Positions 8,214 to 17,072 of a DNA stretch of 64,000 nucleotides are shown in pieces. The stretch is from Halodurantibacterium daqingensis (lineage in GTDB: Bacteria; Pseudomonadota; Alphaproteobacteria; Rhodobacterales; Rhodobacteraceae). The DNA is taken from assembly GCF_042666235.1 (NCBI RefSeq), contig NZ_JBHTFQ010000001.1, positions 434,001 through 498,000 of the forward strand, in the 5' to 3' direction. Each line of letters starts with the position of its first letter. Within the stretch, counting starts at the first letter, position 1. The notes beneath the pieces are model-generated. The model worked only from the letters and a program-made list of their open reading frames with translations, made no database searches and was not told where the DNA came from. The position numbers were made by a program, and so were the translations under genes.

Positions 8214-9536
8214 ATGGCGGATCTTTTCGATCAGATCGGTGAAGCGGCAGAGCCGTCAGGCCCGCGGCCCCTCGCGGACCGTCTGCGCCCCCGCAAGCTG
8301 GCCGAGGTTATCGGCCAGGAAAAGGTGCTTTCGCCCGAAGGCCCCCTGGGCGCGATGCTGAGCGCCGGCAGCCTTTCCTCGCTGATTCTCTGGGGGCCGC
8401 CGGGAGTGGGCAAGACCACGATCGCGCGGCTTCTGGCGGATGAGACCGATCTGACCTTCGTGCAGATCAGCGCCATCTTCACGGGCGTGCCCGAGCTTCG
8501 GAAGGTGTTCGAGGCGGCGCGGCTGCGACACCGGAACGGGCAGGGGACGCTGCTGTTCGTGGACGAGATCCACCGCTTCAACAAGGCGCAGCAGGACGGG
8601 TTTCTGCCGCATATGGAGGATGGGACGATCCTTCTGGTAGGTGCGACGACGGAAAACCCCTCGTTCGAGCTGAACGCCGCGCTGCTGTCGCGCTCGCAGG
8701 TCATCGTGCTTGAACGGCTGTCGCTGGTAGATCTGGAGCGGCTGGCGCAGCGCGCGGAACGGGAACTGGGCCAAGCGCTGCCACTGAAGGGGCCCGCACG
8801 CGAGGCGCTGCTGGAAATGGCGGACGGGGACGGGCGCGCGCTTCTGAACCTGATCGAGCAGGTGGCGGCCTGGAAAGTGACGGCGCCGCTGGAGACTGAT
8901 GCCCTTGCCCAGCGGCTGATGCGCCGGGCGGCGAATTACGACAAGTCTGGCGACGGGCATTACAACCTGATTTCGGCGCTGCACAAGTCGGTGCGCGGAT
9001 CGGACCCGGATGCGGCGCTTTACTGGTTTTCACGGATGCTGGAGGGCGGCGAGGATCCGCGCTTCCTGGGCCGGCGGCTCGTTCGGATGGCGGTCGAGGA
9101 CATCGGCCTTGCCGATCCGCAGGCGCAGACGGTCTGCCTGCACGCCTGGGAGACGTTCGAGCGGCTGGGAAGCCCGGAGGGAGAGCTTGCGCTGGCGCAG
9201 GCGGTGATCTATCTCGCGCTGGCGCCCAAGTCGAACGCGGGCTACGTGGCTTACAAGGGGGCGCGCGCAACGGCGCGGCAGACCGGATCGGAGCCGCCGC
9301 CCAAGCACATTCTCAACGCGCCCACGCGGTTGATGAAGGAACAGGGTTATGGCGCGGGCTATGCCTATGATCACGATGCCGAGGACGGGTTTTCGGGCCA
9401 GAACTATTTCCCCGAGACCATGAAGCGGCCGGTCTTCTATCATCCGCCCGAACGTGGCTTCGAGCGCGAGTTGAAGAAGCGGGTCGAGTATTTTGCGCGC
9501 CTGCGCGAACAGCGTCAGGGGCGGGCAGAGAGTTGA
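8214..9536 (+). CDS. rarA: replication-associated recombination protein A (MgsA/WRNIP1 family)
   Basis: A 440-residue clamp-loader-like AAA+ ATPase that acts at stalled replication forks with SSB. Walker A GPPGVGKTT at residues 61-69; Walker B LLFVDEIHRFNKAQQD near 113-128; sensor 1 GATTENPSFELN. The C-terminal tetramerisation domain holds LALAPKSNAGYVAYKGA and PTRLMKEQGYGAGYAYDHD, both typical of RarA. It is the first gene of a run continuing through crcB. Confidence 0.96.
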   Translation: MADLFDQIGEAAEPSGPRPLADRLRPRKLAEVIGQEKVLSPEGPLGAMLSAGSLSSLILWGPPGVGKTTIARLLADETDLTFVQISAIFTGVPELRKVFEAARLRHRNGQGTLLFVDEIHRFNKAQQDGFLPHMEDGTILLVGATTENPSFELNAALLSRSQVIVLERLSLVDLERLAQRAERELGQALPLKGPAREALLEMADGDGRALLNLIEQVAAWKVTAPLETDALAQRLMRRAANYDKSGDGHYNLISALHKSVRGSDPDAALYWFSRMLEGGEDPRFLGRRLVRMAVEDIGLADPQAQTVCLHAWETFERLGSPEGELALAQAVIYLALAPKSNAGYVAYKGARATARQTGSEPPPKHILNAPTRLMKEQGYGAGYAYDHDAEDGFSGQNYFPETMKRPVFYHPPERGFERELKKRVEYFARLREQRQGRAES

Positions 9537-9567
9537 CTTTGGCTGTCCCCTGCCCGAGAGGGAAGCG

Positions 9568-9945
9568 ATGATCTGGACCCTGACACAGGTGGCCTTGGGC
9601 GGCGCGATCGGAGCGCTGGGGCGTTTCGGCATGGTATATGGCGCGGCGCGCGTTCTTGGCGCGGGTTTCCCCTGGGGGACCTTGATCGCCAATGTGCTGG
9701 GATCGTTTGCGATGGGGCTGGCTTTCGTCTGGCTGACGGACCGAGACGCGCTGCGCCTGGCGCCGTTCGTTATGGCAGGGATCCTTGGGGGCTTTACCAC
9801 CTTCTCCGCCTTCTCGCTGGACGTGCTGCTTCTTTATGAACGGGGGGCGACCGGGATGGCTGCCCTTTATGTGCTGGCTTCGGTCGGACTTTCTATTGCT
9901 GCGCTGATCGCAGGCGTGGCCGCAATGCGGGGATTGCCGGGATGA
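9568..9945 (+). CDS. crcB: fluoride channel CrcB/Fluc
   Basis: A 125-residue small membrane protein with four hydrophobic segments, working as a dual-topology dimer that exports fluoride. Family motifs GGAIGALGRF (11-20), ANVLGSFAMG (41-50, with the conserved Asn) and GGFTTFSAF (74-82, with the phenylalanine track). ATG at 9568 is chosen after gagaggga; the longer open frame overlaps the rarA end. It overlaps the next gene by 4 bases (ATGA). No fluoride riboswitch is apparent upstream. Confidence 0.93.
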   Translation: MIWTLTQVALGGAIGALGRFGMVYGAARVLGAGFPWGTLIANVLGSFAMGLAFVWLTDRDALRLAPFVMAGILGGFTTFSAFSLDVLLLYERGATGMAALYVLASVGLSIAALIAGVAAMRGLPG

Positions 9946-10991
9946 GTGGTGTGAAGGTTCTTACGATTTCGGCCGATGAAGGAGAACAGCGGTTGGACCG
10001 CTGGCTCAAGCGGCGCTTTCCGCAGGTCACGCAGGGCGCCGTGGAAAAGATGTGCCGAACCGGACAGATCCGCGTCGATGGCGGCCGTGTCAAGGCTTCG
10101 AGCCGGGTTGCGCCGGGAATGGTGGTGCGGCTTCCGCCCCTTCCCAAGGGCGACGCCCCCGCAGCCACCGGCAGCACGATCAGCGAGGCGGACGCCCGGA
10201 TGATCCAGGCGGCGGTGCTTTACCGGGATGACCATGTCATCGCGCTGAACAAGCCGCCGGGGTTGCCCTCGCAGGGCGGGAGCGGCCTTGGCAACCGCCA
10301 TGTCGATGCCCTTTCCGAAGCACTGCGATTCGGCTTGGCGGAACGGCCGTCGCTGGTGCACCGGCTGGACAAGGATACCTCGGGTGTGCTGCTGCTGGCC
10401 CGGACGACCAAAGCCGCACGGCTTCTGTCCGAGGCGTTCCGCCACCGCAATACCCGCAAGATCTACTGGGCTGCTGTGGCAGGGGTGCCGCATCCGCGCA
10501 TGGGCACGATCCGCTTCGGCCTGGTCAAGGCGCCCGGCGGCGGCAAGGGCGAAGGCGAGAAGATGCGCTGCATCCATCCCGCAGAGGTAGCAAATGTCGA
10601 GGGAGCCAAACGTGCCACCACCGATTATGCGGTGCTGACTTCGCTTGCCAAACGCGCCGCCTGGATGGCGCTTGTGCCGGTGACCGGCCGCACGCATCAA
10701 CTGCGCGCCCACATGGCCGAAATCGGGCATCCGATTGTGGGCGACGGAAAATACGGCGGTTCGGGGCAGGAGAATCTGGGCGACGGCTGGGGCGCGCAGC
10801 TGGGGGGCGATATCAGCCGCAAGCTGCATCTTCATGCGCGCTCGATCACGTTCAAACATCCAGTCAGTGGCGCCATGCTGACGATCACAGCACCCTTGCC
10901 CGAGCATATGGCCCGTACCTGGAAGACCCTCGACTGGCACGCCGGCGATGTGCCGGCCGATCCGTTCGCGCCGGAGGAAGGATGGACCTGA
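9942..10991 (+). CDS. RluA-family 23S rRNA pseudouridine synthase (RluC/RluD-like)
   Basis: A 349-residue enzyme with an N-terminal S4 RNA-binding domain (residues about 14-66, LDRWLKRRFPQVTQGAVEKM) and a catalytic domain with the signature HRLDKDTSGVLLLART, catalytic Asp143. The GRTHQLRAHM motif follows near residue 245. Such enzymes isomerise uridines in 23S rRNA. RluC is more likely than RluD by layout, but the exact target cannot be decided here. It overlaps crcB by 4 and the HAD gene by 10 bases. Confidence 0.9.
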   Translation: MSGVKVLTISADEGEQRLDRWLKRRFPQVTQGAVEKMCRTGQIRVDGGRVKASSRVAPGMVVRLPPLPKGDAPAATGSTISEADARMIQAAVLYRDDHVIALNKPPGLPSQGGSGLGNRHVDALSEALRFGLAERPSLVHRLDKDTSGVLLLARTTKAARLLSEAFRHRNTRKIYWAAVAGVPHPRMGTIRFGLVKAPGGGKGEGEKMRCIHPAEVANVEGAKRATTDYAVLTSLAKRAAWMALVPVTGRTHQLRAHMAEIGHPIVGDGKYGGSGQENLGDGWGAQLGGDISRKLHLHARSITFKHPVSGAMLTITAPLPEHMARTWKTLDWHAGDVPADPFAPEEGWT

Positions 10992-11647
10992 AGCTGATCG
11001 TTTTTGATGTGGATGGCACGCTTGTCGACAGCCAGGATCATATCACCGACGCCATGACGGCGGCCTTTGCCGCTGCAGCCCATCCGGCGCCCGCACGCGA
11101 GGCCATCCTTTCCATCGTGGGACTGTCGCTTCCGGTGGCGGTGCGGGTGCTTGCGCCATCATTGCCGGATACGGAAATCGACCTGATCGTCGCCCATTAC
11201 AAAACCGGCTTCATGCAGCGGCGCAGCCACAGTGCGCCGGCGCTTTATCCGGGGGCGCGCGATGTGCTGGACCGCCTGCACGCCGCACCGGATCACCTGC
11301 TTGGAATCGCCACCGGAAAATCGCGCCGCGGCCTTGACCATCTGATTGCTGCGCATGGTCTGGACGGCGTCTTCATCACGCGTCAGGTTGCTGACGATCA
11401 CCCGTCAAAGCCGCATCCCTCGATGCTGATGGCGACGCTTCGGGACACGGGCCTTCAGGCGGGGCAGGGCGCGATGATCGGGGATACGACCTATGATATC
11501 GCGATGGGGCGGGCCGCCGGGTTTCGGACCATCGGCGTGACCTGGGGATACCACGGCAGCCAGATGCTGCGCGACGCGGGCGCGGATGTGCTGATCGACA
11601 GCTTCGCGGAGTTGTCGGATGTGCTTGACGGGATGTGGGAGTACTGA
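10982..11647 (+). CDS. HAD-family phosphatase (Gph-like)
   Basis: A 221-residue haloacid-dehalogenase hydrolase. Motif I FDVDGTLVDS has the nucleophile Asp9 and Asp11; motif II is GIATGKSRRG; motif IV is IGDTTYDIAMGRAAG. A helical cap lies between motifs I and II, as in phosphoglycolate phosphatase and pyrophosphatase PpaX. The substrate is not determined; phosphoglycolate would fit with the glycolate oxidase genes at 53 kb, but that is inference. ATG at 10982 follows gaggaagg. Confidence 0.88.
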   Translation: MDLKLIVFDVDGTLVDSQDHITDAMTAAFAAAAHPAPAREAILSIVGLSLPVAVRVLAPSLPDTEIDLIVAHYKTGFMQRRSHSAPALYPGARDVLDRLHAAPDHLLGIATGKSRRGLDHLIAAHGLDGVFITRQVADDHPSKPHPSMLMATLRDTGLQAGQGAMIGDTTYDIAMGRAAGFRTIGVTWGYHGSQMLRDAGADVLIDSFAELSDVLDGMWEY

Positions 11648-11649
11648 GC

Positions 11650-12360
11650 ATGACGGGCTGGAAGGCCAGACGCTTCTGGAGCGAGGCTGTTGTCGTGGAA
11701 CGCGAGGGCGGGTTTGGCGTCGATCTGGATGGCCGGCCGCTCAGAACGCCAGCGAAGGCGCCGCTGGTGGTGCCTAGCCGCGCCCTTGCGGTGGCCATTG
11801 CCGCCGAATGGCAGGCGCAGGACGGCGAAGTGGATCCGCGCACAATGCCAATCACGCGGGGCGCCAACGCCGTCATCGACAAGGTGCGCCCGCAGGTCGA
11901 GGAGGTGGTCAATCTGCTGGCCGCCTATATCGAAACGGATCTGATCTGCTATCGTGCAGAGGGCCCCGCAGCCCTGGTTTTGCGGCAGGCCGAGCTCTGG
12001 GATCCGCTCGTGGCCTGGGCCGAGGCGCTTGGCGCGCCATTACGTGTGACAAGCGGCATTATCCCTGTTGCGCAGCCCGAGGACAGCGTGGCGCGCCTGC
12101 GCCAGCGCGTCGCCGGGCTTGATGCCTTCGAACTGTCGGGATTCCATGATCTCGTGACCCTGCCCGGATCCTTCGTGATCGGACTTGCAGCGCTTGAAAA
12201 ATGGGCTTCCGTTGGACAGCTCTGGCAAACGGCGCGCGTGGATGAGGATTATCAGGCCAGCGTCTGGGGCGAAGACGCCGAAGCGGCGGAAGCGGCGCTC
12301 CTGAAAAAACGCGCCTTCGAGGACGCCGCGGCCTTTGTCGATCTCGTGCGCGCGCCCTGA
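11650..12360 (+). CDS. ATP12-family F1-ATPase assembly chaperone
   Basis: A 236-residue protein of the ATP12 family, which helps incorporate the alpha subunit into F1-ATPase and is restricted to Alphaproteobacteria and mitochondria. Diagnostic stretches are KARRFWSEAVV, GVDLDGRPLRTPAKAPL, MPITRGANAVIDKV and ETDLICYRAEGP. The ATG at 11650 lies two bases after the HAD stop. The F0 operon at 28.8 kb is elsewhere in the window. Confidence 0.93.
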   Translation: MTGWKARRFWSEAVVVEREGGFGVDLDGRPLRTPAKAPLVVPSRALAVAIAAEWQAQDGEVDPRTMPITRGANAVIDKVRPQVEEVVNLLAAYIETDLICYRAEGPAALVLRQAELWDPLVAWAEALGAPLRVTSGIIPVAQPEDSVARLRQRVAGLDAFELSGFHDLVTLPGSFVIGLAALEKWASVGQLWQTARVDEDYQASVWGEDAEAAEAALLKKRAFEDAAAFVDLVRAP

Positions 12361-12460
12361 CAGGGGCCTGTCAGACTGCTCAGGAACAGGCACTTTTCTT
12401 GTGCATATGCTCAATTTTTGAGCTAAGCGATGCCTGGGTAACCACGAAGCTTGACGTTTT

Positions 12461-12570
12461 CTTCCTGATTCCCGCATGCTCGACCCACTGTGAGCTTGAA
12501 GCTTCACAGGTTTTCATCGATCCGATCACAGGATTGAATAGACCGTCGAATCAAGGCGGGAATCAGGAAG
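12461..12570 (+). promoter_or_regulatory. bztA leader with 16-bp inverted repeat covering the ribosome binding site
   Basis: The segment cttcctgattcccgc (12461-12475) is perfectly repeated in inverted form at 12556-12570, and one more base pair (12460/12571) extends it to 16 bp. The 3' arm carries aggaag, the ribosome binding region of bztA (start 12579). Between the arms lies a smaller dyad, ctgtga (12488-12493) with tcacag (12504-12509). Upstream, gctcaa-ttt-ttgagc (12409-12423) is another hairpin. Folding would hide the binding site if transcription starts upstream of 12460. Confidence 0.6.
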
Positions 12571-12578
12571 AGGTAAGC

Positions 12579-13595
12579 ATGAACAAATCCGTAATGTTTG
12601 GCGCCCTTGTGGCCGCAGGCTTCGGGGCCGGCGCGGCCCAGGCGGCGACCCTTGACGACGTGAAGGCGCGGGGAGAGCTGAGCTGTGGCGTGTCCACCGG
12701 TCTCGCCGGGTTTTCGGCACCCGATGCGAACGGCGTGTGGCAAGGCTTTGACGTCGCCGTCTGCCGTGCCGTGGCGGCGGCGGTTCTGGGCGATCCGATG
12801 GCCGTGACCTTCGTCCCGACCACGGGCCAGACCCGGTTCTCGGCCCTGTCCTCGGGCGAAATCGACATGCTTGCCCGCAATACGACCTGGACCTTCTCGC
12901 GCGATGTGGACCTCAAGTTCACCTTCACCGGCGTGAACTATTACGACGGCCAGGGCTTCATGGTCAGCCGCGATCTGGGTGTTTCCTCGGCGCGCGAGCT
13001 TGATGGCGCGACCGTCTGCATCCAGACCGGCACGACGACCGAGCTGAACCTCGCCGACTATTTCCGGGCGAACAACATGAGCTACGAACCGGTACCGATC
13101 GAAACGAATGCCGAGGCGCAGCAGCAGTATCTGGCCGGCGCCTGCGACGTTTACACCACGGACGCGTCGGGCCTTGCCGCAACGCGGGCGACCTTTGCCG
13201 ATCCCGAGAACCACATCCTGCTGCCCGAAATCATCTCGAAAGAGCCGCTGGGACCGCTGGTGCGCCACGGCGATGACGAATGGTCGGATGTCGTGATGTG
13301 GACCCTCTTTGCGCTGATCGCAGCCGAGGAATACGGCATCACCTCGCAGAACATCGATGAACTTGCCCGCGGCACCGACAACCCCGAAATCAACCGCCTT
13401 CTGGGTCTCGAAGGTGAACTTGGCGCGATGTTCCGTCTGGACAACGACTGGGCCAAGCGCGCCATCGCCGCTGGCGGCAACTATGGCGAGATCTTCTCGG
13501 CCACGATCGGAGAGGCGACGCCGATCGGTCTTGCCCGCGGCCTGAACGCACAATGGACCCAGGGCGGCCTGCTCTACGCTCCGCCCTTCCGCTGA
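12579..13595 (+). CDS. bztA: periplasmic glutamate/glutamine/aspartate/asparagine-binding protein
   Basis: A 338-residue solute-binding protein of the polar amino-acid ABC family. The signal peptide MNKSVMFGALVAAGFGAGAAQA ends near residue 22. Conserved parts include RGELSCGVSTGLAGFSAPD, GFDVAVCRAVAAAVLGD and IDMLARNTTWTFSRD. The length and the bztBCD genes that follow match the Bzt system of Rhodobacter capsulatus. ATG at 12579 follows aggaagaggtaagc. A hairpin follows the gene. Confidence 0.95.
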   Translation: MNKSVMFGALVAAGFGAGAAQAATLDDVKARGELSCGVSTGLAGFSAPDANGVWQGFDVAVCRAVAAAVLGDPMAVTFVPTTGQTRFSALSSGEIDMLARNTTWTFSRDVDLKFTFTGVNYYDGQGFMVSRDLGVSSARELDGATVCIQTGTTTELNLADYFRANNMSYEPVPIETNAEAQQQYLAGACDVYTTDASGLAATRATFADPENHILLPEIISKEPLGPLVRHGDDEWSDVVMWTLFALIAAEEYGITSQNIDELARGTDNPEINRLLGLEGELGAMFRLDNDWAKRAIAAGGNYGEIFSATIGEATPIGLARGLNAQWTQGGLLYAPPFR

Positions 13596-13601
13596 TCACT
13601 T

Positions 13602-13629
13602 GGGCGCGCCCGGAAGGGCGCGCCCTTTC
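13602..13629 (+). terminator. hairpin after bztA, likely partial terminator
   Basis: A perfect 10-bp stem (gggcgcgccc at 13602-13611 and 13616-13625) closes a GGAA tetraloop and is followed by tttct. Such hairpins after a binding-protein gene usually make the binding protein more abundant than the permease. Confidence 0.7.
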
Positions 13630-13704
13630 TAACCAGATATCCCGTGGCACCGCCCCAAGGGCGGTCAGAAAAATCAGAAGCCACAGGAGCAGGGGGTAAT
13701 TTCC

Positions 13705-14958
13705 ATGACTTCGATACCCGACCGGCCAAAGCCCAGCTTTCGGCCAAGCATGCTCATATACGACACGCGCTATCGGTCGCTGACCATACAGGTGGTCGTT
13801 CTGTTTCTGGTCATGGCCGGGGCTGCCTGGCTCATCGACAATGCAATCCAGAACCTGCGCACGCTTGGCAAGGACTTCAACTTCGGGTTCCTGAGCGTCC
13901 GCGCCGGTTACGACATCAACCAGAGGCTGGTCGCCTATGACAGCAACAGCACCCACGGGCGCGCGTTACTGGTCGGGCTGCTGAACACGCTGCTCTTGGC
14001 GGTGATGTCCTGCGTGCTGGCGACTGTGATCGGCGTGATCGCCGGCGTGTTGCGGCTGTCGGGCAACTGGATCGTCGCGCGGCTGATGACGGTCTATGTC
14101 GAGGCCTTCCGGAATATCCCCACCCTGCTCTGGATCCTTGTGTTCGGCGCGGTCATGTCCGAAAGCATGCCGGCGCCGTCTGCCTTCCGGGGGGATGATC
14201 CCGCGGCCTCGATGCTGTTTTTCGATTCCGTCGCGATCACCAACCGCGGTGTCTATGTGCCCGAGCCGCTGTTCGCGCGCAGCCTTGGCAATCTCGATCT
14301 CGGGATCTTCATGATCAGCCTTGACCTGCTGGCGATCGTCGCTGTCATGATCGCGGGCTATCTGGGCCATCGGTGGCTGCAGCGCCAGGCGGAAGCCATT
14401 CAGAACGCGACCGGCGACCGTCCGGTGACCTGGTGGAAAAGCCTGATCGTGCTGTTCCTGCCGTTGATCGCGCTGCTCTGGGGGCTCGGCTTCCATTTCG
14501 GTTATCCCGAACTCTCGGGTTTCAACTTTGCCGGCGGGGTGCATCTGCGCAATTCGCTGATCGCGATGTGGCTTGCGCTGTCAATCTATACCGGGGCCTT
14601 CATCGCCGAAAACGTCCGGGCCGGTATCCTTGCAGTCTCGCGTGGTCAGACCGAGGCCGCCTATGCCCTTGGGCTGCGTCCTGGCACGACGATGAACCGG
14701 GTGATCCTGCCTCAGGCGATGCGGGTCATCATTCCGCCGCTGATTTCACAGTATCTCAACATCACAAAGAACACCTCGCTTGCGCTGGCGGTCGGCTACA
14801 TGGACCTGCGCTCGACGCTGGGGGGCATCACGCTGAACCAGACCGGGCGGGAGCTTGAGGCGATGCTGTTGATGATGCTGATCTATCTGATCATCAGCCT
14901 GCTGATTTCCGCAGCGATGAACCTTTACAACCGCAGCGTCCGGCTGAAGGAGCGCTGA
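13705..14958 (+). CDS. bztB: Bzt ABC transporter permease
   Basis: A 417-residue inner-membrane permease. The C-terminal part is the HisMQ-type ABC membrane domain, with the EAA loop TEAAYALGLRPGTTMNRVILPQA near 320-345 (shown in part). The long N-terminal section with extra hydrophobic segments (TIQVVVLFLVMAGAAWLI) is typical of Bzt and related AapQ permeases rather than the 220-residue HisM type. It lies 109 bases after bztA and one base before bztC. Confidence 0.94.
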   Translation: MTSIPDRPKPSFRPSMLIYDTRYRSLTIQVVVLFLVMAGAAWLIDNAIQNLRTLGKDFNFGFLSVRAGYDINQRLVAYDSNSTHGRALLVGLLNTLLLAVMSCVLATVIGVIAGVLRLSGNWIVARLMTVYVEAFRNIPTLLWILVFGAVMSESMPAPSAFRGDDPAASMLFFDSVAITNRGVYVPEPLFARSLGNLDLGIFMISLDLLAIVAVMIAGYLGHRWLQRQAEAIQNATGDRPVTWWKSLIVLFLPLIALLWGLGFHFGYPELSGFNFAGGVHLRNSLIAMWLALSIYTGAFIAENVRAGILAVSRGQTEAAYALGLRPGTTMNRVILPQAMRVIIPPLISQYLNITKNTSLALAVGYMDLRSTLGGITLNQTGRELEAMLLMMLIYLIISLLISAAMNLYNRSVRLKER

Positions 14959-14959
14959 G

Positions 14960-16258
14960 ATGAGCGATACCCACGCGCAAACCGTCGGATTTGTCCGCGA
15001 AACGATGCTGCCGCCCGAGCAACCGCCCGTCACCCAACTTGGCGCGGTGCGCTGGATGCGCGAGAACCTGTTCTCAGGCTGGCTGAACAGCCTTTTGACG
15101 ATTGCGTCGCTTTATGTCGTCTTCTGGCTGGCGCTTCACATCGGGCCCTGGTTCCTGAATTCGGTCTGGAATGCCGGCTCGCTTGCCGAATGCCGCCAGA
15201 TCCTGGAGGGCCAGACCGGCGCCTGCTTTGCGGTGATCGTCGATCGCTGGCAGCAGTTGCTGTACGGATTTTATCCCGCTCATCTGTACTGGCGGCCCAA
15301 CCTTGCGCTGGTCCTGATGTTCGTGGCCTTTGCACCACTTCTGTTTCCTTCCGTCCCCCGCCGGTTGTTCTGGTTTTCGGCCACCTATCCCGCCCTGGCC
15401 TACTGGCTGTTGTGGGGCGGGACGGTCTGGTTCCCGATCAGTGTCCTTCTGGGCTTTGCCGCGGGCTATCTCGCCTGGCGCGCCACGCGGAACCTCAATG
15501 CCATCGTCGCGGCCATCGCCGCCGTTCTTGTGCCGGTGCTCTGGTGGGCCGTGGTCTCGGCACCCCTGGCGGGACTGTTGCAATCGCTTGTTCCGGCCAG
15601 CCTGCAGCCCGTCAGGTCTGATCGCTTCGGCGGGTTCATGCTGTCGATCATCATCGGCGTGACCGGCATTTCGCTGTCGCTGCCGCTGGGGATCATCCTG
15701 GCGCTGGGACGCAAGTCCGACATGTTCCTGGTCAAGACGCTGTGCGTTGGCTTCATCGAGTTCATCCGGGGGGTGCCGCTGATCACCCTGCTGTTCACGG
15801 CCTCGCTGCTGCTGAACTACTTCCTGCCGCCGGGCACGAGCTTTGACATCATCCTGCGCGTCATCATCATGGTCACGCTTTTTGCCGCCGCCTACATGGC
15901 CGAGGTGATCCGCGGTGGCCTTGCCGCCTTGCCGCGCGGGCAGTACGAAGCTGCGGATTCACTGGGCCTTGACTACTGGAAGGCGCAGCGGCTGATCATC
16001 ATGCCGCAGGCGCTCAAGATCGCGATCCCCGGGATCGTGAACACCTTCATCGGGCTATTCAAGGACACCACGCTGGTTGTGTTCATCGGGCTTCTGGATC
16101 CGCTTGGCCTGACCAATGCGATCCGTGCCGACACGAACTGGAACGGGATCTACTGGGAGCTTTTCCTGTTCGTCGGCCTTCTGTTCTTCATCTTCTGCTT
16201 CGGCATGTCGCGCTATTCCCAGCACCTGGAGCGCCGGCTGAAGACCGATCACCGTTAA
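14960..16258 (+). CDS. bztC: Bzt ABC transporter permease
   Basis: A 432-residue partner permease of BztB, with several N-terminal membrane segments and a C-terminal ABC membrane domain. The EAA loop reads YEAADSLGLDYWKAQRLI, followed by IAIPGIVNTFIGLFKDTTLV. ATG at 14960, one base after the bztB stop, with aaggagcgctgag as binding site. The gene ends 10 bases before bztD. Confidence 0.94.
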   Translation: MSDTHAQTVGFVRETMLPPEQPPVTQLGAVRWMRENLFSGWLNSLLTIASLYVVFWLALHIGPWFLNSVWNAGSLAECRQILEGQTGACFAVIVDRWQQLLYGFYPAHLYWRPNLALVLMFVAFAPLLFPSVPRRLFWFSATYPALAYWLLWGGTVWFPISVLLGFAAGYLAWRATRNLNAIVAAIAAVLVPVLWWAVVSAPLAGLLQSLVPASLQPVRSDRFGGFMLSIIIGVTGISLSLPLGIILALGRKSDMFLVKTLCVGFIEFIRGVPLITLLFTASLLLNYFLPPGTSFDIILRVIIMVTLFAAAYMAEVIRGGLAALPRGQYEAADSLGLDYWKAQRLIIMPQALKIAIPGIVNTFIGLFKDTTLVVFIGLLDPLGLTNAIRADTNWNGIYWELFLFVGLLFFIFCFGMSRYSQHLERRLKTDHR

Positions 16259-16268
16259 GGGGACCCCC

Positions 16269-17072
16269 ATGACCAATATCCTTCCCGAAGCTGCCGTCGA
16301 TCGGCCCGTTGATCTGAGCCGCGTGAAGATCTCGAACGAAGTCGCCATCCAGATTACCGGAATGAACAAGTGGTACGGGACGTTCCATGTCCTGCGCGAC
16401 ATCAACATGACCGTGCATCGGGGCGAGCGGATCGTGATCTGCGGGCCTTCGGGATCGGGAAAATCGACGCTGATCCGCTGCATCAACCGCCTGGAAGAAC
16501 ATCAGTCCGGTCAGATCATCGTGGACGGGACCGAATTGACCAGCGATCTCAAGAACATCGACAAGGTGCGCTCCGAGGTCGGGATGGTGTTTCAGCACTT
16601 CAACCTGTTTCCACACCTGACCATCCTCGAAAACTGCACGCTGGCGCCGATCTGGGTGCGCAAGGTGCCGCGGCGCGAGGCCGAAGAGACAGCGATGCAT
16701 TTCCTGGAGAAGGTCAAGATCCCCGAGCAGGCGCACAAATACCCCGGCCAGCTTTCGGGCGGCCAGCAGCAGCGCGTGGCGATCGCGCGCTCGCTGTGCA
16801 TGAAGCCGCGGATCATGCTGTTCGATGAACCCACCTCGGCGCTTGATCCCGAGATGATCAAGGAGGTTCTGGACACGATGATCCAGCTTGCCGAAGAGGG
16901 CATGACGATGATCTGCGTGACCCACGAAATGGGTTTCGCACGTCAGGTTGCGAACCGGGTGATCTTCATGGATCAGGGGCAGATCGTCGAGCAGAACGAA
17001 CCCGAAGAGTTCTTCCGCAATCCGCGCTCGGACCGGACCAAGTTGTTCCTGAGCCAGATTCTGGGGCATTAG
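16269..17072 (+). CDS. bztD: Bzt ABC transporter ATPase
   Basis: A 267-residue ATP-binding subunit of the polar amino-acid family. Walker A GPSGSGKST, signature LSGGQQQRVAIARSL, Walker B IMLFDEPTSALDPE and the switch His in CVTHEMGFARQ are all intact. The N-terminus has about 30 extra residues before the ABC core. Last gene of the bzt operon. Confidence 0.96.
   Translation: MTNILPEAAVDRPVDLSRVKISNEVAIQITGMNKWYGTFHVLRDINMTVHRGERIVICGPSGSGKSTLIRCINRLEEHQSGQIIVDGTELTSDLKNIDKVRSEVGMVFQHFNLFPHLTILENCTLAPIWVRKVPRREAEETAMHFLEKVKIPEQAHKYPGQLSGGQQQRVAIARSLCMKPRIMLFDEPTSALDPEMIKEVLDTMIQLAEEGMTMICVTHEMGFARQVANRVIFMDQGQIVEQNEPEEFFRNPRSDRTKLFLSQILGH

Noticed and set aside
12389..12405. Sigma54-type promoter before bztA (ggcacttttcttgtgc)
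   Set aside because: The GG element is present but the -12 GC is not 10 bases away; position 10 gives GT. Too weak to claim.
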